Source: an uncultured Propionibacteriaceae bacterium
GTDB taxonomy: Bacteria; Actinomycetota; Actinomycetes; Propionibacteriales; Propionibacteriaceae
Length of the DNA: 64,000 nucleotides
Direction: 5' to 3'
Assembly: GCA_937926975.1 (NCBI GenBank)
Contig: CALBCJ010000009.1
Span: 49,174-113,173 of the forward strand
Shown here one piece after another: positions 43,765-51,416 of this stretch. The position numbers and the translations under genes are program-made. The notes beneath the pieces were generated by a model, which was not told where the DNA came from, ran no database searches, and saw only the letters and a list, made by a program, of their open reading frames with translations. Position 1 is the first letter of the stretch; each line of letters starts with the position of its first letter.

Positions 43765-45228
43765 ATGTCACGGCTCAACCAGCACACGCTCGCCGAGCTG
43801 CCGCCCCAGGTGGCGGTCCCCCGCTATCCCCGCGGTGCCGGGGAGCACCGGGTGGTCCACCTTGGGCTCGGCAACTTCCACCGCGCTCACCAGGCCTGGT
43901 ACCTCGACCAGCTCCGCAGCCGCGGCGACCTCAGCTGGTCGATGCGCGGGGCGGGCACCCTCCCCGGCGATGCCCGTCTGCTCACCGCTATGGGTGAGCA
44001 GGACGGCCTGTACTGCCTGACTGAGAAGGCCACCTCGGGCGAGGTCCGCCACCGGGTGGTCGGCTCGGTCGAGCAGGTCCTGCCGCCCGGCGACCTGGAC
44101 CTGCTGGCCGCCTGGCTAGCCGACCCGGTGACGAAGCTCGTCACCTTGACCATCACCGAGGGCGGCTACCTGCGGCAGTCCGCCACCGGGCACATCGACC
44201 CCCAGGCGCCCGAGCCGGCCGCCGACGCCGCCCTGGAGCGGCCCCGCTCGGTGTTCGGGCTGATCGCGCGGGCGCTGGCGGCCCGCCGAGCGGCCGGGGT
44301 CGCGCCGTTCACGGTGCTCTCGTGCGACAACCTGGTCGACAACGGACCGGCGGCCCGGGAGGCGGTGGTGGCCTTCGCCACCGCGCTCGACCCGGAGCTG
44401 GGGGCCTGGGTCGCCGAGCAGGTGGCCTTCCCCAGCTCGATGGTGGACGGGATCACCCCGGCCACCACGAACGCCGACCGGGACCTGGTGGCCGCCGCGC
44501 TGGGGGTCCGTGACGAGTGCCCCGTGACCTGCGAGCCGTTTCGGCAGTGGGTGGTCGAGGACCGGTTCCCCTCGGGACGGCCGCGCTGGGAGGACGTCGG
44601 GGTGCTCCTCGTCGACGACGTCGCCCCGTACGAGCGGATGAAGCTGCGGCTGCTTAACGCCGGCCACCAGGTGCTGGGCTGTGCCGGTGCCCTGGCCGGC
44701 TTCGGCTACATCCACGAGGCCGCCGCCGACCCGGACCTGGCCGGGCTGCTCGAGGTGTTCTGGGCCGACGAGGCCCAGCCCCAGCTGGAGGCACCACCCG
44801 GAGTGGACCTGGTCGACTACTGCCGGGTGCTGCTGGACCGCTTCTCCAACCCCGGGATCGCCGACACCGTGGCCCGGATCGCCGCGTACGTCAGCGACCG
44901 GGTGCCGACCTTCGTGCTGCCCACGCTGGAGGCGAACCTGGCTGCTGGCGGCCCGGTCGACGCGTCCGGCTTCGTCCTCGCCGCCTGGGCTCGGTACCTG
45001 CTCGGCCGCGACGACTCCGGCCGGCCGCTGGAGCCGGTCGACGACCGGCTGGACAGCCTGCTGGCGCTGGTACGCGACGACCCGGTCCGGCTGCTCGACC
45101 ACCCGGTGCTGGCGTCGGTCGGTGGCCAGCCGCGGCTGCGGGAGTGTGTCGCCACCTGGTACGCCCGGATCCGTGAGGAGGGAACCCGGGCCGCAGCCCG
45201 GGCCGTGGTGGAGGGAAGAACCCGATGA
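43765..45228 (+). CDS. Mannitol dehydrogenase family polyol dehydrogenase
   Basis: A 487-residue long-chain polyol dehydrogenase of the mannitol 2-dehydrogenase / arabitol dehydrogenase / fructuronate reductase family. It opens with HLGLGNFHRAHQAWYLDQL, includes EGGYLRQ and CDNLVDNG, and carries the catalytic Lys-x5-Asn-x2-His motif in KLRLLNAGH. The usual length is 480-500 residues. Substrates in this family are mannitol, sorbitol, arabitol and related compounds. The gene follows the SDR by 19 bases and overlaps the aldolase start. Confidence 0.92.
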   Translation: MSRLNQHTLAELPPQVAVPRYPRGAGEHRVVHLGLGNFHRAHQAWYLDQLRSRGDLSWSMRGAGTLPGDARLLTAMGEQDGLYCLTEKATSGEVRHRVVGSVEQVLPPGDLDLLAAWLADPVTKLVTLTITEGGYLRQSATGHIDPQAPEPAADAALERPRSVFGLIARALAARRAAGVAPFTVLSCDNLVDNGPAAREAVVAFATALDPELGAWVAEQVAFPSSMVDGITPATTNADRDLVAAALGVRDECPVTCEPFRQWVVEDRFPSGRPRWEDVGVLLVDDVAPYERMKLRLLNAGHQVLGCAGALAGFGYIHEAAADPDLAGLLEVFWADEAQPQLEAPPGVDLVDYCRVLLDRFSNPGIADTVARIAAYVSDRVPTFVLPTLEANLAAGGPVDASGFVLAAWARYLLGRDDSGRPLEPVDDRLDSLLALVRDDPVRLLDHPVLASVGGQPRLRECVATWYARIREEGTRAAARAVVEGRTR

Positions 45229-46061
45229 CCCTGGCCAGTCTGGCAGACCTTGCCCAGCAGGCCGCCGCCGAGCGGACCGGGCTGGGGGCTTTCAACGTGA
45301 TCCACCTGGAGCACGCGGCGGTGTTCTGCCGGGCCGCCGAGGCCGCGCAGCGCCCGGTGGTGCTCCAGATCAGCGAGAACGCGGTCCGCTACCACGGCAG
45401 CCTGGCCCCGGTTCTGACCGGGACCCTGGCCCAGGCTGCCGCGAGCCCGGCCCCGGTCGTGGTGCACCTCGACCATGCCGTCTCACCGGACCTGGTCCGC
45501 GAGGCGGTCGAGCTCGGGGTGGGGTCGGTGATGTTCGACGGGTCGGCGCTGCCGTACCAGGAGAACGTGGCCCTGACCGCGGAGCTGGTGGCGCACTGCC
45601 ACAGCCACCAGGTGACGGTGGAGGCCGAGCTGGGTGAGGTCGGTGGCAAGAACGGGGTCCACGACCCACGGGCCCGGACCGACCCGGACGAGGCGGTGGC
45701 CTTCGTCGCCGCGACCGGGGTCGACCTGCTGGCGGTCGCGGTGGGCAGCTCGCACGCGATGACCACCCGCGACGCCCAGCTCGACCTGGACCTGGTCCGC
45801 CGGCTGCATGCCGCCGTCCCGGTGCCGCTGGTACTGCATGGCTCCTCAGGGGTCAGTGACGCCGGGATCCAGGCCGCGATCAGGGCCGGGATGACGAAGA
45901 TCAACGTCTCCACCCACCTCAACGTGGTCTTCACCCAGGCGCTGCGGGCGTACCTAGAGGAAAACCCGACGGTGGTGGACTCGAGGCGCTACCTCGGTGC
46001 GGCCCGGGACGCGGTAGTCCCGGAGGTGACCCGGCTGCTGCGGCTGTACGCGGAGGTCTGA
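45225..46061 (+). CDS. Class II fructose/tagatose-bisphosphate aldolase
   Basis: A 278-residue zinc-dependent aldolase that splits a ketose-1,6-bisphosphate, such as fructose or tagatose bisphosphate, to dihydroxyacetone phosphate and an aldehyde phosphate. It is closest in length and pattern to GatY/KbaY/FbaA-like enzymes. The catalytic Asp and first zinc His are in VVVHLDHA. The second metal region is EAELGEVGG, SSHAM contributes a further His, and LVLHGSSGVSD is the C-terminal zinc His and phosphate loop. It is the last gene of the polyol operon, whose PfkB kinase would supply the bisphosphate. Confidence 0.9.
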   Translation: MTLASLADLAQQAAAERTGLGAFNVIHLEHAAVFCRAAEAAQRPVVLQISENAVRYHGSLAPVLTGTLAQAAASPAPVVVHLDHAVSPDLVREAVELGVGSVMFDGSALPYQENVALTAELVAHCHSHQVTVEAELGEVGGKNGVHDPRARTDPDEAVAFVAATGVDLLAVAVGSSHAMTTRDAQLDLDLVRRLHAAVPVPLVLHGSSGVSDAGIQAAIRAGMTKINVSTHLNVVFTQALRAYLEENPTVVDSRRYLGAARDAVVPEVTRLLRLYAEV

Positions 46062-46066
46062 CCCGG

Positions 46067-46612
46067 TCAGCTCTCGGGCTGGAGCCGCTCGCCACCGCGG
46101 ATCCCGGACAGCAGGCTGGGGTGCAGCGGGGCTCCGTCCCGGATCAGGCTGAGGCTGCCGTCTGTCTCCAGGACCACCGCCAGGACCTGCCCGGGGTTGC
46201 TGATCCCAGCCTGGCGCATTCGGGCCCAGACCATCGCCTGGCTGAGGTGGTAGCGGCGCAGGGTGCGCTGGTCGAAGTGCCCGTCGTGGTACACCAGCAC
46301 TGCGCTACGGTGCCCGATCAGGCCGGCTCGGCGACCCGTACCGAAGAAGCCTTCGAGCGCGACCAGGGTAGACAGGCAGATCAGGCCACCCAGCAAGGTC
46401 GGCCCTGGGCCCAGCATCGAGCGGCCCACGAGCGCGCCCAGCACCAGGACCACCGCCAGCCCGGTCCCAGACCGGTTAGCGAAGAGCCGCTGCCCCCACA
46501 CCCGCAGCACCGTGGTGAAGGTCAGGTACAGCACACAGCTGGAGATCACCACTCCTAGCGCGTGCGGGCCGGTGGTCCCGAGCTGGGCCCACAGCTGGCT
46601 CCAGAAGGTCAT
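46067..46612 (-). CDS. DUF421 (YetF-type) membrane protein
   Basis: A 181-residue protein with two or three N-terminal hydrophobic segments (residues 15-90) followed by a cytoplasmic DUF421 domain containing VLVYHDGHFDQRTLRRYHLSQ and the RQAGISNPGQVLAVVLETDGSLS motif. Such proteins, e.g. Bacillus YetF, are of uncertain function. Its stop lies six bases from the aldolase stop, so the genes converge. An upstream hairpin ends the GTPase operon before it. Confidence 0.88.
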   Translation of the reverse strand: MTFWSQLWAQLGTTGPHALGVVISSCVLYLTFTTVLRVWGQRLFANRSGTGLAVVLVLGALVGRSMLGPGPTLLGGLICLSTLVALEGFFGTGRRAGLIGHRSAVLVYHDGHFDQRTLRRYHLSQAMVWARMRQAGISNPGQVLAVVLETDGSLSLIRDGAPLHPSLLSGIRGGERLQPES

Positions 46613-46727
46613 GGCCTCATCGTGCCACCCAGCTGACGTTCTTACGCCTGCACGTCAGGCGCTGGTACGCGGCGCGGCCGCTGCCCTCGAGACGGGACCG
46701 GCCGGGCGCCGTCTGGGCAGCGGGCTG

Positions 46728-46746
46728 GCACCGGGCAGCCCGGTGC
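46728..46746 (-). terminator. Hairpin downstream of the GTPase/tubulin operon
   Basis: The arms GCACCGGG and CCCGGTGC form a perfect 8-base-pair stem around a three-base loop, about 60 bases after the GTPase stop and before the DUF421 start. It is positioned to end the long leftward operon. Confidence 0.55.
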
Positions 46747-46808
46747 TCTGGGCTCCTGGGGCAGCTACCCAGCCAGGCTGGGCGCGGCGGGTCGTGGCTG
46801 GGGCCTGC

Positions 46809-47948
46809 TCAGATCGCGCCGGTACGGCCCAGCACCCACAGGATCGGGTCCAGCACCCGAAACGGCGCGATGCCGTGCGGGTGCACGCCGTCGGCGTTGG
46901 GTGGGTTCCCCAGCGCCGAGACCGCAAAGTAGCGGCACTCGACCCCGCGCTGCTGCGCTGCTGCGACGATGTTGATCAGGTTCTCGGCGTGCGCCAGCGT
47001 CAGCAGGCTGCGGACCTCGGCGTCAAGCAGGTCCTGGTCGGCGAGAGTGGGTGTCCTCAGCGGCCCGACGTCCCGCAGCAGCGACGAGCCCAGGTTCGAC
47101 ATGATCGGCTGGTACGCCGAGCCCTGGACCGAGCCGAGCTCGTGCATGATGTCGAACTTCGACATGCACACCGCCAGGCGGCCACGGCCCTGCATCAGCT
47201 CCAGCACCCGGGACAGGACTGCTGTCGGCTCCCCACCCAGAATCTGGCCGTGGCTGGCGATCCGCTCATTCACCTGGGCGTAGATCTCCTGCACCCGCAG
47301 CGGGTCGTAGAGGAAGACCACCAGGTCGGCACGGGCGAAGAAGCCGAGGTGGTCCTTGGGAGCCGAGTCCTCCAGCTCCTCCCCGGCCACGTCCCGCAGC
47401 ACGAGGTAGCGCGGGATCCTCTGGTGCTCACCGAGGCTGATGATCATCGGCATGAAGTTCGGCTGGGTGGCGGCCGCGCCGGTCGCGGCCGGCAGTCCCT
47501 GAGTCTCGAAGAGCTGCTTCTCGTAGTAGTCGAACTCCCGCCGGGAGGCCTCGTTGGCGTACCCGAAGGCTCGGTGCCGGGCCTGCATCGCCAGGGCCAG
47601 GAAGTGCACCAGGACCCCGATGTAGACCGTCTTCCCGGTGGACCGGGCACCCGAGAAGGCCACCGTGACCGCCTGCCCCGCACGCCAGCCCCGCGGCAGC
47701 GCGAAGTGGCAGGTCAGGCAGCACTCCTGGGTCGGCCCCTGACAGTTCCGGCAGGGCTGCTCTGTCGGCGGCACCCACCGCCGGTCCTCCGGCGGGCCCT
47801 CCACCAGCGTGATCGGGGCCGTGGTCTGGCCCCGCTTGCCGGCCCACCGGCTCTTGTCCGGGTCCTGCTGCGGCTGGCAAGAGCCGGTGCAGACGAAGGC
47901 TACCCGGTTCGGCAGCAGCTCAGTGAAGCACCAGGGGCAGACTGTCAT
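46809..47948 (-). CDS. Zinc-finger TRAFAC-type GTPase (double-GTPase 2-like)
   Basis: A 379-residue predicted GTPase. Residues 1-80 carry two Cys4 zinc knuckles: C4, C7, C20, C24 and then C66, C69, C77, C80. The GTPase domain has the P-loop GARSTGKT at 100-107, the switch II DVAG at 186-189 within VLRDVAGEELED, an SKFD base-recognition motif at 263-266 in place of NKxD, and SALG at 344-347. Zinc-ribbon P-loop proteins of this kind occur with GAP1 proteins, vWA proteins and tubulin-like proteins in actinobacteria, as here. It is the last gene of the operon and overlaps the vWA gene by four bases. Its biological role is unproven. Confidence 0.8.
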   Translation of the reverse strand: MTVCPWCFTELLPNRVAFVCTGSCQPQQDPDKSRWAGKRGQTTAPITLVEGPPEDRRWVPPTEQPCRNCQGPTQECCLTCHFALPRGWRAGQAVTVAFSGARSTGKTVYIGVLVHFLALAMQARHRAFGYANEASRREFDYYEKQLFETQGLPAATGAAATQPNFMPMIISLGEHQRIPRYLVLRDVAGEELEDSAPKDHLGFFARADLVVFLYDPLRVQEIYAQVNERIASHGQILGGEPTAVLSRVLELMQGRGRLAVCMSKFDIMHELGSVQGSAYQPIMSNLGSSLLRDVGPLRTPTLADQDLLDAEVRSLLTLAHAENLINIVAAAQQRGVECRYFAVSALGNPPNADGVHPHGIAPFRVLDPILWVLGRTGAI

Positions 47949-48889
47949 CTGACTCCTCCTCGAACCAGCAGCGGGTCGGCGAGCTGACCCACCAGCTGCT
48001 GCAGCAGCCGCTGGTCCCGGCTCAGCACCTGGCTCAGGTCGGCGCCGACCGGAACCGGGACCGGGACCGCCTGGCCCCGGCCATCATCCAGCAGCTCCCA
48101 GGCACCGGGACGGCACAGCACCACCACCCACTGCCGCTCGCCCGGGTGGTCGACCGGTACCGCGTCGCTGACCCGGAACGTCAGGCAGCCTTCCAGGGTC
48201 GGGCCGAGCGGGCTGCTCCCTGAGGTCGCGGTCGGCCGGCTTGCCCACTGCTGCACCGCCTCCTCGACCCCGGCCGGGTCGAGCCGACGCCACTGCCCGT
48301 CGCCCACGTCAAGTCGCACGCCCCGACCGGCCCCCAGGGCATGGTCGATCCCAGAGAGCAGGCTGACCACCGCGCCCGCCGAGCCCGCCCAGGGCCGCAT
48401 GCTGGCCGAGCTGTCCAGCACCACCGCGACACCCAGGTCGCGGGACTGGGCGCCCGCAATCAGCAGCCGCTGGGTCACATCGCTGGCCAGGCCGGCCAGG
48501 CCGGCTGGGCGGTCCCTGGTTCCCACCACGCTGATCTGGATCCCGTTGTCTCCCGGCTCCAAGGTGACCGCCAGGACCTCCACCTGGCCCTCACCATGGA
48601 CATCGCTCAGGGTGGCCAGGGTCGGGTCCATCGTCCGCTCACCGGACGAGAAGGTCACCGAGGCCTGCTCGGTCCCGGTGAAGCTGGCCTGGTCTGCCCG
48701 GGACAAGAAGACGTCGCAGGTGGTGCTCAGCTGGGGCACCACCACGAGCTCCGGCTGGCGGGACGCGGTCCGGACCGTACCACCGTGCCGGGCCCGGACC
48801 TCGACTCGCAGCCCAGCGCTGCCCCGGATCGTCAGCGGGCCGGTGGGGAAGGCGACGCTGGTGCCCTGCCTCAGCATGTACTCGGGCAT
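47945..48889 (-). CDS. Small von Willebrand A-like domain protein
   Basis: A 314-residue cytoplasmic protein without a signal peptide. Residues 150-260 form a vWA-like domain: the metal-ion (MIDAS) motif DSSAS at 159-163 and a possible second ligand Thr in TSGSSPLGPT near 222. The third expected Asp is absent; the strand ends VVVLCRPG instead of the usual DG. Residues 1-145 are a β-rich domain that may be TerD-like, but I am not sure. The C-terminus is variable. It lies between GAP1 and the GTPase in the same operon. Confidence 0.7.
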   Translation of the reverse strand: MPEYMLRQGTSVAFPTGPLTIRGSAGLRVEVRARHGGTVRTASRQPELVVVPQLSTTCDVFLSRADQASFTGTEQASVTFSSGERTMDPTLATLSDVHGEGQVEVLAVTLEPGDNGIQISVVGTRDRPAGLAGLASDVTQRLLIAGAQSRDLGVAVVLDSSASMRPWAGSAGAVVSLLSGIDHALGAGRGVRLDVGDGQWRRLDPAGVEEAVQQWASRPTATSGSSPLGPTLEGCLTFRVSDAVPVDHPGERQWVVVLCRPGAWELLDDGRGQAVPVPVPVGADLSQVLSRDQRLLQQLVGQLADPLLVRGGVR

Positions 48890-48896
48890 CTGCTCC

Positions 48897-51416
48897 TCAT
48901 CTCTCTCCGAAGAAGCTGCCGAGCCGGTCCCGTACGCGGCGGGGCCGGTTCTTCTGCAGCCAGCGGCTGACGAACTTGTCGGCCCGCCCCAGCGAGGTCC
49001 GCTCGGCCACGTGGTACAGGTCGGTGTCGGCCACGGGAGCCAGCACCGCCACCAGCAGCCTGTCGAGCACCAGCTGCTCGTCGTCTGCAGTCCACGCCCC
49101 CAGCCAGGTAGCGGTCGCGGCCGGCGCGACCAGCTCGGGGGACTGGGGGTGGTAGTGGCTCAGGGCCACCAGGGCCTCGGCTGCTGGCAGCACCGGCGCC
49201 AGCTCGGCGGCTACCTGGGTGATCTGCTCCTCCCCGACCGTAGGCACCGTCAGCTCGTGCACCCAGGCGGACTCCGGCTCTCCGCGCAGCAGCCCCGCCA
49301 GCGACCCTAGCTGGAGCTGCTCGACCAGGCCCGGGTCCAGCCCCTGGCTGTCGCCGCCGAGAGCATGGTTCACCGCGCTGCGGACCAGCTCCACCTCGGC
49401 CAGGGTCGGCAGGCGCTGGGCCAGCCGCCCGGTTCGGGAGCGCATCTCGGCCAGGTCGCGGGCCGGCGGGCTGAAGCCCCAGGAGCCCAGCACACTGGCG
49501 GCCAGGCTGTCCAGGTCGGTGCTGGCGGGCTCCCGCAGCAGGGCCGCCACGGCCTGCTGCTCCCACGCCGCCCCGAAGCCCCGGACCAGCAGGCTCAGGT
49601 CCCAGGAGGTGAAGGTCTCCTGAGACAGCAGCGCCCCCACCGCCCCTGACGGGTCCTGCCCCGGACCTTCCCGCATCAGCGCCTCGGCGGCGAGGTAGCG
49701 GGCCGCCCGGCGGTGGTGGTCGCTGGTCGTGCCGGCGCGCAGCAGCCAGATCGCCAGCTCCGCTGCGAGGGCGGTGGGCCGCTGGTCCTGGAGCACCCAG
49801 GACTGGTCGTCGAGCCGGTTCTCCCCCAGCCCGATGAAGTGCATCGACTCCGGCGGGACCCGGGTCCCCAGGGGCCCTTCACCCGGCATCACCGCCAGTC
49901 GCAGGCCCCACTCGATGATCGCGGCCACACCGGGGCGCAGGCTGCCGCTGCTGCGTACCAGGTCGGCTGCCGCTGGGGAGCGCAGGCCGTCGAGGACCAC
50001 GTCCAGCAGCTGCTCGCGCAACCCCGCCAGTCGGGGCTCTGGCCACCATCCCAGCACCTCCAGCAGGCCGAGCAGGTGGATGCCAGCCCGGGCTCCGTCC
50101 AGCAGTCCCAGCCGGCTCAGCCCGCCGACACCCTGCCTGACAGCGGCCACCGCTTGCGGGGTGAGACCCGGACGGATCTGGTCGGCTGGCAGGCACGGGT
50201 CTCCGGGCTGTGCGAGCCAGCCCAGGTCCGCCACCGCGGCCTCGGCGTACACGAGTGCTGCGACCTGGAGGACGGCCGGCGACCCGGATGTCATCCCCAC
50301 CAGCGCCGACCAGCGCTCGGGGGTGCTGGCCCCCATCTGCCGGCGGATGCTCAGCTGGACGGTCTGGTGCAGCTCCGGGTGGGCCGACACCCGGTCTGGT
50401 GTCGTCCGGAGCAGGGCCTGGGCCACCACCTGCTCGGTGCCGACCCGCTGCTCCAGCGCTCCGCGCATGGCCAGCGGCCAGACCGGTGACAGGTCGTCGT
50501 CGCCCACCTGAGCGGCGATCCAGTCCAGCTCGTCCACCACTCGCACCAGCTCGCTCGTGGTGCCCAGCTGGTCCATCAGCAGCGCTGACCACTCGGTTGC
50601 CGGCACCGTCTGCCCCGTGCCGGTCTCGTGGTAGGCGCCCGGCTCGGCGACCACTACGTCACCGAGCGGGTCGATCACCACCACGTTCGGCAGGCCGCGG
50701 GCCGCCTCGGCGTCCAGCCGGGGCAGGAAGACCAGGGTCAGGCCGTCGATCGCCCAGGTGGCGGCAGTCGCTGCCCGCTCCAGAGTGGCGAAGGAGATGG
50801 TGGCCGAGGTCCGGGGGGAGCAGCACAAGGACAGGGCGCCGACCCACTCCGCCGCCTCAGCGGTCGACTCGGTCAGCACCGCCACCACCGGGCCGTCCTG
50901 CAGCGCCGCCGCCACCGCGTCTGCCAGCACCCCGAGTGTGCCCAGCGGCCAGCCCGGACCGTGGTCCAGGAAGTACTGGGCACGGGCCACCAGGTCTACG
51001 GGGGCTGGTGGCTGGCCCACGCTGGCGGCTGCGACCTCGGCGGCTCCGAACGGCGCCAGCCAGTCCGGCGAGGCAACCAGGGCGGCCGGGCGGGACGGCC
51101 CAGCCCCCACCACGACGTGGGTGAAGACGTTGCCCTGCCGGCCCGAGGCGTCCGGGCCGGCCGGAACGCTGCTCCACCAGGCGGGGTGGCCGGCGAGGTG
51201 GGCGAACAGGACCCGCCGCGGCAGAAGGCGGCGCTCTTCAGCGGTCGGGTAGGCCGGGATCGGGACCCCCGGGTCGAGAGTGGTCACCACCCGGTCCACA
51301 ACCTGCTCCGGAGTCACCTCCGGCGGTAGGCCGACAGCCTCCTTCACCTGCCAGCCGCCCCGGGCGGCGCCGCGGGCGTCGAAGGAGGCGTACGTCAGCT
51401 GGCCCACGCCACTCAT
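48897..51416 (-). CDS. GTPase-associated protein 1 (GAP1) family protein
   Basis: An 839-residue protein. The N-terminal GAP1-N1-type domain opens GQLTYASFDARG and GGWQVKEAVGLPPEV and includes RRVLFAHLAGHPAWW (usually a His-containing module), then a middle α-helical region and a C-terminal helical domain. GAP1 proteins are so named because they accompany double-GTPase genes; the biochemical role is unknown. The start is taken as ATG 51416, which overlaps the upstream stop as ATGA; GTG 51425 is an alternative adding three residues. Its position between the fibronectin-type protein and the vWA protein matches known neighbourhoods. Confidence 0.8.
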   Translation of the reverse strand: MSGVGQLTYASFDARGAARGGWQVKEAVGLPPEVTPEQVVDRVVTTLDPGVPIPAYPTAEERRLLPRRVLFAHLAGHPAWWSSVPAGPDASGRQGNVFTHVVVGAGPSRPAALVASPDWLAPFGAAEVAAASVGQPPAPVDLVARAQYFLDHGPGWPLGTLGVLADAVAAALQDGPVVAVLTESTAEAAEWVGALSLCCSPRTSATISFATLERAATAATWAIDGLTLVFLPRLDAEAARGLPNVVVIDPLGDVVVAEPGAYHETGTGQTVPATEWSALLMDQLGTTSELVRVVDELDWIAAQVGDDDLSPVWPLAMRGALEQRVGTEQVVAQALLRTTPDRVSAHPELHQTVQLSIRRQMGASTPERWSALVGMTSGSPAVLQVAALVYAEAAVADLGWLAQPGDPCLPADQIRPGLTPQAVAAVRQGVGGLSRLGLLDGARAGIHLLGLLEVLGWWPEPRLAGLREQLLDVVLDGLRSPAAADLVRSSGSLRPGVAAIIEWGLRLAVMPGEGPLGTRVPPESMHFIGLGENRLDDQSWVLQDQRPTALAAELAIWLLRAGTTSDHHRRAARYLAAEALMREGPGQDPSGAVGALLSQETFTSWDLSLLVRGFGAAWEQQAVAALLREPASTDLDSLAASVLGSWGFSPPARDLAEMRSRTGRLAQRLPTLAEVELVRSAVNHALGGDSQGLDPGLVEQLQLGSLAGLLRGEPESAWVHELTVPTVGEEQITQVAAELAPVLPAAEALVALSHYHPQSPELVAPAATATWLGAWTADDEQLVLDRLLVAVLAPVADTDLYHVAERTSLGRADKFVSRWLQKNRPRRVRDRLGSFFGER

